The notes under the pieces were generated by a model, which made no database searches, was not told the DNA's origin, and saw only the letters and a list, made by a program, of their open reading frames with translations. A DNA stretch of 41,417 nucleotides, from positions 1,121,131 through 1,162,547 of the forward strand of contig NW_001865046.1 of NCBI RefSeq assembly GCF_000002865.3. Reading direction: 5' to 3'. A program made the translations under genes and the position numbers. Source of the stretch: Monosiga brevicollis MX1. Its lineage: Eukaryota; Opisthokonta; Choanoflagellata; Craspedida; Salpingoecidae. Shown piece after piece: positions 1 to 11,455 of the stretch (the stretch's first letter is position 1; every line of letters starts with the position of its first letter).

Positions 1-11
1 GCACCGCCAGC

Positions 12-1917
12 ATGATTGACGACGCAGTCCGGAAGGAAGTCCAGGAGGAGACGCAGCGCCAAATGACCGGTCAGCAGCGCCGGGACCGCGCCCCTTCTTC
101 GTTCTGATCGATTTCTTCTTCTTCTTCTTCGTCTTCCATTCTTCTTCGATGCCTTGCCTCGCCAGCATGTGTTTTTCCCACCATCGTTGTTGTGGCCCTC
201 GCTTCCCTATCTCATCCCGCCTCCATTGTTTGGCCGGATCTTCTTTTTTTTTTTTTTCCTTGATCGTGCAGACTTTGGCAAGGACTTTATGTCTGCCTAC
301 AAGGGTCAATTGGTCGGCGAAGCGATTGAGAAGCACGAGGCCGGCGAGGAAGAGGGCCCCGCACTCGAGCTGCAGGAACGCCCCGAGTCGGAACCCCTGG
401 TGGATACCGAGCCCCTCAAGACGGCCACCTTTATCAAGCGCGGCGATGTTCGCAAGAACTGGAAGGAACGCTTCTTCGTGGTTCGCAAGGACCACAACAT
501 TGACTACTACGAGTCGGAGCAGGCCTTCAAGGACGGCAAAAAGCCCAAGGGCACCATCAACCTCTCGGGCTACGAGGTCGTGACGGATCCCAATGGTCGC
601 AAGATCAAGCAAAAGCAGGATCAGGCCAAAGAGTTTGGTGAGGAAATCGGTGACGTCGAGTACGACAAGTACGAGCCCCTGACCATGGAGTGCTTTCACG
701 ACTCGAAGCGCCGCTGGCTCTTCAAGTTTGAGACCCAGGATCAGTTTGATGAGTGGGCCATCACCTTTGCCGAGTGCTCCAAGCTCGTCAGCTCCCGCAC
801 CATGGAGGATGACCAGATGTACGAGGCCTTTCAAGAAGCCTACACTGCCCGCAAATCCCACACCTGGTACTACTACTGGAAAAATTACTCGGGCACTGAA
901 GCTGACATGCTCACCGACCTCCTCACCGACAACGCTCGTCGCCGCTTCCTGGAATCCACCATCCGCAACCTCACCGGCCCCATCAAGATGAAGAAGGTCG
1001 CCCTCGGTAAAATTGTTGCCTTCCTCCGGACAATCATTTCCGGCATTGTCAAGGCCCAATTCACGGCCCTCATTACAGCCCTCAACGCCGTCAAGGAGAC
1101 GGTCAAGAAGGGCCTCGAGACCGCCATTGGTCCGATCGTGGAACTCCGTGGCAAGCTCTGTGGTCAACTGGACGGCAGTGCTACCCCCATCATCAACCCC
1201 GTCGCCGAGAAGGTTCTCAGCCCCATGGCCACTGCTTTGGCTGGCTTCCTTTCCCCCACCCTCTACAGCGCCTACGTGGGCCCCAAGCCCGAGTTTGAGA
1301 AGGAGTGCAAGCGCTACTCGGAAAAGGTGGCCGATGGCTCCCCCCAAGACTCGGCCGACCAGAGCCTTCGCTGGAGCACCGAGTGCAGCTACTGGATGTA
1401 CCATGACGGCTTTGATTATTTGTACAAGATTGTCGACAAGTACTCGGACCTCAAGGGCATGCTGCCCGACGTCGTCCGCAGCAACGAGACCATGTCCAAC
1501 CTGATTGACTCGTACCTGGACTTGTACTCCTGGACCTGGAACGTGCGCTCCTCCATTCGCGCCCTCTACGACCGGGCCGCCTACACCTACACGCAGGCCA
1601 TCAACGAGGACCCAGCCACCGCCAACGAAAAGCACGATGCCGTTTTTGCCGCCACCTGGGCCAGCTTTGAGCACGATGCCAAGTTCTCCGTGGTTCAAAA
1701 CCTGGCTGACTTTGTGACCGGTCCTCTGTCCTTTGTTCTCAAGGACTCCATCCTTGAGAAGCTGACCCCCCTGCTCGAGCCCATCGACTCTCTCATTCCG
1801 GAAACCCTCCAGGAGATGATCAGTGGCACCCTCATCCTTGAAACTGTTCTTGATAACCATGTGGGCTCCATTGCCAGCGGTGCTGCCGAGGCTGCCTGGG
1901 ACAAGCGATCTGCATAA
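12..1917 (+). CDS. PH-domain protein of unknown family
   Basis: The main exon runs 272-1917. A pleckstrin homology domain lies at about residues 70-190: a basic first strand (KRGDVRKNWKERFFVV) and the closing-helix tryptophan (DEWAITF) are clear, so membrane phosphoinositide or protein binding is likely. The remaining ~375 residues are mostly helical, with no motif I recognise and no membrane segment. The 5' end is uncertain. My preferred model starts at ATG 12 and splices 69 to 272 across a 202-base, T-rich intron (GTCAGC...GTGCAG); it keeps frame and gives 567 aa. A simpler alternative starts at ATG 289 inside the main exon (542 aa). An ATG at 154 lies in the presumed intron. The left edge may also cut off earlier exons. 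The PH call is firm; the specific family is not known. Confidence 0.7.
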
Positions 1918-2542
1918 TTAAACAAGCCTAACCGCCTCGCGCTCTTGCGCCGCCACCAACCCGCGTCTTGTTCTGTTCTTGCTTTTTTGACAGCGTCTGT
2001 GTTTTTGATCACCCGAGCCGGTGCAAATTGTTACTCCTCGCGTGCATTTTTGCATGGCGCAGGCGTGTGCCTTTTGTGCACCTTTTTAGCAACTCGTTTT
2101 TTGCGCAAAACCGATGTAAATTGAATGACCCTTCTCCTACTATCCTCACCCCCGCCCCCCTGCGCTGTGTCATATTATATCCGATCTCCACATTCAAAAC
2201 CCCCTATCCGCGTAACACCCAAAACACACACACACACACACAAAACATCAACACCAACAAAACGTCTTTGTGATGATGTTGATGGGTGATGATGCGAGCT
2301 TGGAGCCCTCGACGACATGGTATCGCACGCCCCGTAGTCCCTCTTGCTCCCTATCAGCAGGCCTTGCGCTGCTCTGCAATGCTGACTGACTCGTCATGGA
2401 ACTAACTTGTAACGTGTAAAGCTTTTCTTCGGGGGTTGCGTCTGACTGGTGTCTGGCTCGTGGGCTCCTTGCGTTGCGGACAACCCTTGGGGCTGCATTT
2501 TTTTTTCTTAACTTGGTCCCACTCACACGAACCAACAGCACA
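1918..2542. other. Intergenic, PH gene to dehydrogenase gene
   Basis: Pyrimidine-rich sequence following the PH gene, with a short (AC)n run near 2224-2242. I see no convincing coding exon. It should hold the 3' UTR of the first gene and the promoter and 5' UTR of the second. Confidence 0.5.
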
Positions 2543-4183
2543 ATGGCAGCCGTCGCAAATCAATCTCTCAAAGGCAGGTTGACTCGGCAGCTTGACCTGG
2601 CTTGCATGCGCACACAGACCCTCACTTGATGGTCGGCGCGCCGACCCATAGGCTCTTGGGCGCTAGTCACGGGCGCTGGTCGTGGCATCGGCCGAGCGAT
2701 TGCCCTGGTGCTTGCCAGTGAAGGCATCAACGTACGTCAAGCCGCCGTTCTCAACGATAGCATTCCTCTGTGAGCCCACCATACAGACTCACCTGCCCTG
2801 CCCTGCGCGAGCAGGTTGGCCTGATGGCTCGCACTGAGTCGCAGCTCCAGTCCGTGGCCGAGGAGTGCCGCGCCAAAGGTAAGCTGCGCTGCCTTCGACT
2901 CGCTTGCGTGCCGATTCTCCGTGACAGCTTACCCGCGGTTGTCTGTTTCATGCACTGGACGTCTCAGGGGCTGCCAAAACCGCCGTTATCCCCTGCGACA
3001 TGAGCGACGGCCAAGCCGTGCAGTCTACAGTTGAAAAGTTTACCGGAGAGCATGGCTTCCCCAAAGTACGACGCCTCTGAAATCTCGCTTCACACTGATG
3101 CACACTCACGCAAATCCGCATACGGCTGCACCCTCGAACCCTGGGCAGGTATTGGTCAACTGCGCTGGCATGATGGCCAAGGGTCACGCCAAGGAAGGCG
3201 ATCCTGACGAGTGGGACAAGATGATGGCCATCAACGTCTCGTCAGTGCGCCTCGCCCTGTGACTTGCACACCAGCCCTTCCCCTACCCTCAATCTCATCG
3301 TTTTTCTTTCTTCCAAACCTTGCAGGGCACCCATGCGTCTGACGCGCTACCTGAGCCCTGAGATGGCCAAGAGCGGTGGCGGCTGCATTATCAACATTGG
3401 CAGGTGTGTCCCCGCTCGTCGGCCCACTTGGCGTGTATTTCAACTGGCCCTTGCAAGAAGCTCAAGCCACGCTGTTGCTGACCCCCTCTGCCTCCATCCT
3501 GGGCTGAACTGTTTTTGCAGCGTTGCCGCTGTGGAACCCATGCAGAGCTCGGGGGCCTACGCTGCCTCCAAGCATGCCTTGCGCGGTACAAACCCGCCCC
3601 CGACTTTATTTTTGTGATGCGGAAATCTTTGACGGGTATCATCATGCCTCACTCGACGACTAATGCTTTTGCCGTCACAGGCTGGAGTTTGAGCTGCTAC
3701 CAGGCCCTTCGCCACGATAACATCAAGGTTGTGCTCATCAACCCGGCCTTTGTCAACACGGAGCTCGTGGCTAGCGTCCAAGGCGTCATCAAAGGTGTGA
3801 GGCAACAGACTGCCACCGTTGCACTCATTTTGAGCTGTTTTTTCTTTTTTTTTCTTTTAGTCAGATGGGCATGGGTCTTGCGGTGAGCCTGGGTCTTTCC
3901 TCATGTGATATCGATGCCCTCACTTAGAAAATATGCTCCAGCCCGAGGACATTGCCGAAGCCACGATGCTGGCCTTGAAAACTTCGTACGTCGGGATTTT
4001 ACGAATCTTCTCGCGTTTGTTGTGGTTTTCCCTTTTTTGCCTCAGAGGGTCGCGCTGGTCTATTTGAATGAGCCTCAAGCTATGAGCAATGCAAGCTGAC
4101 GCCATATTGGTTCTTTTCTCTGCATTAGGTCTGCCTGTGTGCCCACCGAAATTACGCTCCGCCTCACCTTGGCTGCTGCCTAA
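2543..4183 (+). CDS. Short-chain dehydrogenase/reductase (SDR), 11 exons
   Basis: A classical SDR, an NAD(P)-dependent oxidoreductase of unknown substrate. Exons: 2543-2573, 2652-2731, 2815-2878, 2968-3065, 3149-3240, 3326-3403, 3521-3585, 3681-3794, 3865-3882, 3928-3985, 4129-4183. They join to 250 aa, the usual family length. Visible motifs in order: cofactor glycine motif TGAGRGIG, structural NCAG, the catalytic serine region (NIGSVAAVEPMQSSGAYAASK) and the YxxxK pair (YAASK), then NPAFVNTE after the catalytic lysine. There is no signal peptide, and the C-terminus is short and hydrophobic rather than a clear peroxisomal signal. Intron 1 appears to start with GC rather than GT: a GT start at 2578 would break the frame. 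Exon 9 is only 18 bases and its acceptor was chosen by phase (3864 rather than 3860). Confidence in the family is high; a few junctions are tentative. Confidence 0.88.
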
Positions 4184-4484
4184 ATCGGGATGCCCCCTCG
4201 AATTCCCTACGTGCAATTGACCCAACACTCCATCCCAACAAGTCATTTTGCTCAAGCCTGTTTGATGGAAGCCTCTCCATGATAAAAGCCTCTCCATGCA
4301 GTCTGCACACCAACAGCCCAAGCATAGCTCCTCGCCACCACCAGATACATCAAATACATGCGAACACAAACCGAACGATTCTCATCAAGAAAAAGTCCAA
4401 AGAAAAAAAAATTTATGGAAAATGTCAGTCAGTTGTAACAGTCCACACACACACACACACACACTGCGAGCACGCACGGCTGTC
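4184..4484. other. Intergenic with short (CA)n
   Basis: About 300 bases between the SDR stop and the MRNIP start, with a (CA)n run near 4443-4464 only about 20 bases before the ATG. No coding signal seen. It must hold both the 3' end of the SDR transcript and the MRNIP promoter. Confidence 0.5.
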
Positions 4485-5594
4485 ATGGGGCAGGTGTTCC
4501 TCGTGGTCAGCTGCTTTGCCTGCGGTCAGTTTATGGTGCGCCAAGAGGTCAAGGTAGGCACGAACGCCATGCTGTAGGGCTAGTCCATGGTGGAGACGTG
4601 TCTTGCCGGTTGACGCTGATGCATGCATGCCATGGGTTAGGCCAAACGCTGGACATGCCCGATTTGCAATGAAAAGCAGTCCTTTCGAAAAATCTTTTTC
4701 CGAGGCACCAGTCGTGAATGCCGGAGTGTGTCGCAAGAATGGAACATGCGCCGGGCCATGGCTGATGCCGTGCGCTCAGATGTCAGTGACACTGATTGGC
4801 CAGGTGACGCCCTGGACGAATCTGCACGCATACAGCAGCCCGCAGATACAGGCCCCCGGATCGATTGGGGTCAGTTCGCAGAGACAGCCGAGGGCGTACC
4901 TCTACCAGCCGTCCGCCAACAGTTCGGCAACGACCGCCCCGACCATGCAGAAAGCGACGATGAGGTAGCACTTGACTTGACCTCCGTTGGCGCTTCCGTG
5001 CGTCAGCGAAAGGGCAAGTCGGGACCTCGCAAGCCAAGTCAGAAGCGCGATGCTGAAGCTAGAAATCCAATCGCTGAAGTCCTCGATCATGAGGCGCGCC
5101 GCTTCCCGAGGCCAGCCCAGCAACCACGCCTGCAGTATGCCATCAAAGATGGCGAACACACGCCTGTTCATTGCTCTCGCCCGAAACCCAGACTAGATAC
5201 AACACACGCATCCCGGCCAACCCAGTCCGTCACACACAGCCGCAACGGTGCCGAATCTCCTCCCGCGTCGACGGCCACGACATCCAAGCCAATGTCCATC
5301 GCCGCAGCACTGGTGCTCAAGCGCTCCCAACCCGCTGCGCCCACAACCGAACCGGTTATCCAAACATCGAAAGCGCCCCCGCACAAGAGCCCAGCCCTGG
5401 CGCCAGCCAAAAAAACTATGCCTATCCACTCGATGCCAACACCCACAGCGTGTCCCGCACCGACAGCAACCGCGATTAAGGTCTCACGCCCTGACCAGTT
5501 TGAAGCCCAACCCCAGCCTCCTGCACCAGCAGCCGTCTCGTGGTCGAGTTTCGCCTTCCAACGCGACAGCAGCTCAGACGACGACGAGTATTGA
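4485..5594 (+). CDS. MRNIP: MRN-complex-interacting protein (MRNIP) homologue
   Basis: Two exons, 4485-4553 and 4641-5594, give 340 aa. The N-terminal ~55 residues match the conserved MRNIP domain: a zinc-ribbon-like pair, CFAC at 10-13 and CPIC at 29-32, with the family signature WTCPICNEKQSF. In animals MRNIP binds the MRE11-RAD50-NBS1 complex and supports DNA double-strand-break signalling. Residues from ~100 onward are low-complexity and proline/alanine-rich, as in animal MRNIP. Two short aromatic-acidic pieces stand out: IDWGQF near residue 90 and the extreme C-terminus SWSSFAF followed by SSDDDEY. The upstream in-frame stretch encoded by (CA)n is not part of the protein; ATG 4485 is chosen because the conserved domain begins just after it. 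The family call is strong because both cysteine pairs and the spacing agree across the splice junction. Confidence 0.88.
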
Positions 5595-5927
5595 CATGTG
5601 ACGAAGAGGCCCTAGTGTGTGTGTGTGTGTGTGTGTGTGCATCCTCCTGAGCTGAGCTCAGCCCCCAGAGTCCCGAATTGAATCATCAAAAACAAACAAC
5701 TTACGCCCTTGTCCACGTATGAATGCAATTTGTTGCGGAACACAAATGTGAACCTGTGATACCACACAAAAGTCAACTCTTCATGTTCTCAGGACCAAGT
5801 CATCCGACAAAAGACGCCGCGTGCACACAGCGTGCATCTTGGGGACCCTGCCTGTTGTTCAACCAAGCCCGGGTGGCTGGGAGTGCGCCACTTTTAAAAA
5901 TGCATCGCCTTGGCGAGCCATGTGCGT
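5595..5927. other. Convergent 3' intergenic with (GT)n
   Basis: Separates the 3' ends of MRNIP (+) and mitofusin (-). It contains a (GT)n run at about 5615-5639, 20 bases after the MRNIP stop. No gene seen. Confidence 0.55.
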
Positions 5928-8900
5928 CTACGCCGAGGGCGGGGGCGAAAAAAAGTTGTTGGCGATGCGGTCCAGTTGTGACACGTGCTCCGTCGAGTGG
6001 GCGATGAGCTGTCGTGCGTCGCGAAGCTGTGTCTCAATGGCGTGCTGTTCCTGTTGCATCGCGGCAATGTCCACCTCCAGATCTGATTTGACCTGATCCA
6101 CCTGCTCCTTCAACAGGGACCGATCTTCGTCCAGACGTGAGCGCATGTACTTGGCATTCGCCCGCGTATTCTCACGCGCCTGACTGTAGAGTTGCGCCAC
6201 GGCATGGTCTTGAAACTGCTCCTTAAACTTGCGTTCCTAAAAAGATTCAAGGAGATATTGCACGAGACGGGAACCAACCGTGGTCATTGAGGGCAAAAAC
6301 CGGGAAACTTCCCTTAATTAAATAAAAAAATAAAATAAAAATAAAAAACGACAGGAAGCTAATTGGTGTTTTGCTAGTTACAGCAGACCTGCGCCGCGAC
6401 AAACCTGAGCTGACGGCGTGTAGGATAGGCGCTCATAGGCGTAGGCGCACGCCACGGAAACACCAGCCCCAAGAACCAGATATTGCACCCACTTGTGCCG
6501 AAGCATACGATACGCTGAAGGCACAGAGGCCGCAACCACGAGCGTGTAGGGGGTGTTGGAAGCAATGTCCCACCCTGCACGGCCCACGTCCAGCATCATG
6601 CTGGTCGTTCGACGGGCCATGGCACCCATTTCCGGCTCTTGCACTGAAGCTGCCGCAGCCACGTTTGGGCTACTGGTCGATGAGGACGATGATCCGCCTG
6701 GCTCGCTGGCGTGTCGGCGTTGCACGTCATGGACGGCTGAGGTCACGCGCTTTGTCAAGTCCGTTGCCACGTGTTCAAGGGTCAGACGAGCGGGGTCAGG
6801 AAGCAGCTGCGGAGCAAGACGGCCCCAGGACAGGGAGAATTCAAATTGAAGCTGCTCATGGAACGTGTCCGTCAGACCACGGCAGTCAAGACCCAAGTTG
6901 GCTTCGTAACGACGACCCGTTACCACGGTTGCTGGCAGTGCGTGGCGTCCCGAGAGGAGTTGCTGCGTCAGCTCCACCAGCTGTCGACGAGCAGCGCGAT
7001 ACCGCTCTTCAATCTCGCGCCCACATGAGGCCGTGAGCCCTTGTTGCAGGTTGTCCTCCACATGTGTGGTGAGGGCCTGCTTGTAAGCCGACAGCTGGTT
7101 GGCATCAAACTCAACGTTTACAAAACTGGACAAGATCCTAAATGATCAAAGTCAATGCAAGCGAGGAAAGAAAAGACATACAAAGGAAAGCAATGGAATG
7201 AGTGATGACAGCAATGGCTTGAGCGTGAATGCTTTCTTCGTCGCCGTAGACTACCAGCGGAGGTGGTCTGCACGAGGGCGGGTGCACCAGGCACAGACAT
7301 GGACACAGCGCAAGCACGTACTCGGGGAGCTGCAAGACAACTTGTGCCTGCATTTGATCCAACAGTTCAGTGTACATGGCCTCGGGTACATCCTGAATAA
7401 TCTTGTCGCACTGATCCATGAGCTTGGCCTCACTGACCATGATCACGCAAGCAACAGCAGCACAACAGAGTGGAAAAAGCACGTGAGCGGACCAGCCCCA
7501 TACGCTGAACACAAAAAAAAATCCTCATGGATTTGCGATCTTGTGCAAGCTGTCTTACCGGCGGTTCAAGTCCTGCAAGAGACGGGTGTTGGCATGAAGT
7601 CGCTCAGCCACGCGGGCAGCTTCGTCGGTGAGGTGTTGGATCAGATCGCGCAGCCCCGTGGTCAAGACCGAAGCCATGCGTCGACCCTCGTCGATGTGCC
7701 GAGAAAAACGGGTGGCAATGGCATGGGACGTGATCACGGCTTCAAATTTATCCTCAAATGCAGCAAACTCCCTGCAAGGCGTTTTGAACATTGAGCCAAA
7801 GGCCATGAGCTGTTAGGTCACGCACGTGTAGTAGCGCCACACCCAATAAAAACGCTTGCAGATATGTCACAAGGCGCACCTAGCGCGAGATTGATGCGTG
7901 TTGAGGCCGGGTACCACCGCACTAGATGGGTCAGTGTACGCTAAAAGATTGAGCAAAACGCTCTCGTGAGGGTTGTTGTGCAATAAACTCGGCCAAACGT
8001 GCAGGGACGAGGAGGTTGCGGTGTAACACGTACAGGTTGTGCGGCTGTCTGAACCAGCGCGGCTCTTGAGCACCTCTTTGCTAGAAACGAAGAACACGCG
8101 TGACGAGAGTTCTGCCTCGCTACAGATACCGAGATCTCGCACGAGCAGATCCCGGGCTTTTGACATGTGCTGGGCCCGAACGCCCGTGACATCAGCCTGC
8201 CCAAGCAAAGAGGCAGATACGAAGCTGAGCATGAACACGGGCGACATGGAAGCATTTCCAAAGAGCATGCTTGAAATAGTTGCAGAAGGAGTGGCCAAGT
8301 GCGTGGGACAAACCTCGTCCTCGTCCAGGTTGTCCCACTGGTTGAAAATCACAAAGACGTTGGGTTTGGCCACGGTTTTGCTGTTCCAAAAGTGAACCAG
8401 AAGATGCGTGAATGCTGCGGGAGTGGTGATGCACAACGGCCCAAGAGGCCAGAGAGCAAGTGGGCGGTGGTGGCTAGACGACGCACCAGACTGAGTGAAA
8501 GAAGCCAGACTCTGCACCGCTGAGAGTGCTGACGGCGTTGACCACCAGAACAAAAACGTCTGTATGTGGAGGCGTGGGAGCGAAAGAGCCCGGCGTGAGC
8601 ACAGCAATGATAAACTGGCAGCCAGGGAATTATCCCCAATAGACTGACCGGCATCGCGAGTTGTCTCATCGATCCAAGCATCGAAATCGCTATCGTAGTC
8701 TAGGCCTGGCGAGTCGAGGATGACCACATCATCGCGCAGCAGGTGGCACTGATCACGTGGCCAGTGAATTTCGACGGATTGGCCCGGCGGAAGGACGTGC
8801 TCTTGTTGCAGGGCATCGGTGAGACTCTGGACGTCCTTCAGATCGCGCGGGGTCGGATCACCGGGCAGCTGCATGTAAGCTTTAGATTGGTCGCTGCCTT

Positions 8901-9871
8901 GCAAGCTACGCAGCAGCAAAGCATCAGAATTTGCCCATCAGAGAACAGACCCAAGCCAGTCAGCCGACACAAGTGCAAAACACAGGATTGAGCAGGATGA
9001 TGTTCGGAGGCTAGGCAGGCCGGCCACGGGCACAAAGCTGGGCGTACGTCACAAAACAATTGGTCGTGTGGCCTGGGCCCGCCGGCAGCACCCTAGTGTG
9101 CAGCATGGCATTGATGGTTGTGCTTTTGCCGTTGCTAGTGCGTCCCACAAAGACGACCTGTCGAGATGGAATGCGAATTGCGCGCGTGGCCCACGATGAG
9201 AAGGAGCAGCGGCAGCGAGACAGCAGAAAGACATTTGAATGGGCATGGCACTACCCACCTTCATGGACTCGCGGGTTACGCTGCGGATCATTTGCTGGCA
9301 GCGATTGACAAACTCGCCGGTGGAAGCGCGCAGCGCCTCAACCATGCTCTGTAGAAACGGGCGGGCGGACATGAATGGAGCCCGATAAGCTGGAACGCAT
9401 GGTGTGTGCGTGTGCCTCTCTGTGTGTGCCTGTCTGTGAAAGCAAACTCACCTGACGGCCATCAGCCGTTTCGCTGGACCAAACCCAAGTCTGCTCGCAA
9501 AACTTTTTGGCTGACTGAAACGAGGTTCTGCAAAGGTGAAGATGGCAAGTCAGCGCCGCCCAGTCGATTCAGGTCACATGCACACCCAGTGGGTCCGGGC
9601 ACGAGGATCAAACAGGCGAGGGGGGTGCATACTCGAGTTGGCCCATGACATCACAGATTTCTTGCTTGGCGGCCACGAAGCGCTGCCGGGATGGGTGAGC
9701 AATTGAGATGAGCAAGCGTGGTCAGCCATGAGGTGCGTCTGAAACGAGTGGACTGTCCAAAGATACAAGGTGGCAGCGCACCTGCAAGCCCTGCGCAGCA
9801 GACGGCTCATCGACGGCCTTCTCGGCCACGATGCCGTTGGCGTTGGGATTCGTTGCAGGCTCGGTGGCCAT
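5928..9871 (-). CDS. MFN: Mitofusin (Fzo/MFN family GTPase), 14 exons
   Basis: A dynamin-superfamily GTPase of the mitochondrial outer membrane that drives mitochondrial fusion. Exons on the minus strand: 9871-9782, 9682-9633, 9527-9452, 9348-9259, 9157-9048, 8905-8649, 8559-8518, 8414-8314, 8196-8055, 7940-7880, 7771-7559, 7432-7322, 7137-6405, 6236-5928; total 794 aa (human MFN1/2: 741/757). Motifs in order: P-loop GRTSNGKST, then the family-typical GHTTNCF, switch II DSPGLD, the strand [13 protein letters not shown], a G4-like NQWD, and [10 protein letters not shown] hydrophobic membrane hairpin follows in the large exon (about 6420-6570), then YERLSY. The last 103 codons are a coiled coil corresponding to HR2. 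Phases agree at all 13 junctions. The start at 9871 is the first ATG of exon 1; the first ~30 residues are not conserved. Confidence 0.93.
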
Positions 9872-11455
9872 CTTTCTGATGAGCTGCAGGTGCTGCAAGC
9901 AGGCGCGTGTGAGCCCATTCCAGGCGGGATGTCATGGACGAGTAGCGACCCACCGAAGTTTGCCTCTCACCGACAAGACGCGCCAGTGCACACGACGTGC
10001 CCCAAGCACACACCAGACTGGAGAAGATAAGGCAAGGGACGAGTGTTCCCGAGACAGCCGGCAAGGGCTCGCAAAGACTGTCACGCGGCAGCGGTCGGCT
10101 GCCCGGGAGCAGCTAGAGAACGGGTGTCAGCCGAGTGGCAACGGTAGAGAATGAGCGGCTTTGCGTTGTAAGACCGAGTTTCTTCAAGGCTTAAGTAGTG
10201 TAGATTCAGAGATGGAGCTTGATGTAGAGGGAGAATCAGAGAAGGAGCCTGTCAATGTTTGAACCACGACACGATGCAAGAATCAGCCAAGGCGCTGCAG
10301 TGCGCAATTTCATCTGACAAACACTTTTTTGGGACAGCTGTTTGCAACAGATGTGATTGTCCCAGAGTTTATTTTTCGGTTTTTTTCGATGTTTTCGAGG
10401 TATTTGTGCATGAGGGAAGCAGGTAAACAGGTACATCCGGATGTACTCTTGCCGGTTCATCTGGAAATGACTGGCAGGAGAGCTCAATGAAGGAACAGAC
10501 ACAAGGCTTCCAAACTTTCAACCAAGGAAAAAAACAGCGAGACCCCTCGCAAAAAGAAAAATCTTGTCATTTGCTCAGGGCAACATGGAGTACGGCCCGG
10601 CGTAGATTTGAAGTCAAAGCAATTGACACGGATGTCAATCGTGAATCTGCTCAACTTATGGAGAGGAAGGAGCGGAGAAGAAATGGAGAAGAAAGATGCC
10701 CCGAGCCAGCAAACGCCGCTGCACCACCGTACCGCCACAAGAATTCTGATGGCTCCAACGTCTATTCTAAAAACCGCACCCCCATCTTGTACTTCCCAAG
10801 TCGGGTCCGTGCATGCATGCAGTAGTAACTGGCTGCTGCGGACACGGGCGGGATAGACCGGCAACCAGGGCACGGAACTATGTGTCACCGACCGCTTGCT
10901 TTTGCTTTTTTGCTGTGGTAGTGGCAAGAGGGGTCCCCGTGACACGCCAATGTACCATGCACAAACACGATGGAATCAAGAATTCGGGTGCACCTGGTGC
11001 TCCTCTTGCTCTCGTTGCCACCAGAGCGTCACAGCAACGCTCGCTTTTGCCGCGAGGTGGCCTCAACCGTATTTTATCGCGTTGCTGGTACTGCCAAACT
11101 CCTGCTCGGCCTTGTCGCTTTTCTCCCTCTCCCCTCGCGCGCCGCTGCCATCACATTTGAGTTTTTCCGGCGGCCGATCCAAACCTGGGTTTCCCCGAGG
11201 TCCAGGCGGTTTTGCTCAACCATCACGCCAAGACCATTGGCTTTCTGATAAACCTCCCAAAGTTGCCGACAGTATCGCTTCTGGCAGTTTGGCGCCCATC
11301 ACCCTCGGTCAGCTCTTTGACCCATTTCAGCGCCCTTGAACTCGGGCGGCCAAGCCTCTGGCTCATCCGGCCTAGACCCTTAATCAGGCTCTCGGCGCTG
11401 TGATTGTCAACAACTCTGGCACCTTCTGAACCCGAGTCGTCTGATCTCTGACAGC
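9872..11455. other. Divergent intergenic, mitofusin / VWA gene
   Basis: The largest gap in the window (1.58 kb) between two divergent genes. Around 11160-11430 both strands stay open for 55-70 codons and codon use looks partly coding, but I recognise no domain and no good splice framework. The rest shows no coding signal. It should contain both promoters; unannotated 5' exons are possible. Confidence 0.4.

Noticed and set aside
154-288. ATG 154 as start of the PH-domain protein
   Set aside because: The stretch encodes a poly-Phe run from a T-rich tract that ends in a good acceptor (GTGCAG at 271), so it looks like intron or 5' UTR.
11160-11430. Small gene or transposon fragment upstream of the VWA gene
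   Set aside because: Both strands are open for 55-70 codons but neither translation resembles a domain, and there are no terminal repeats. Left as unresolved.
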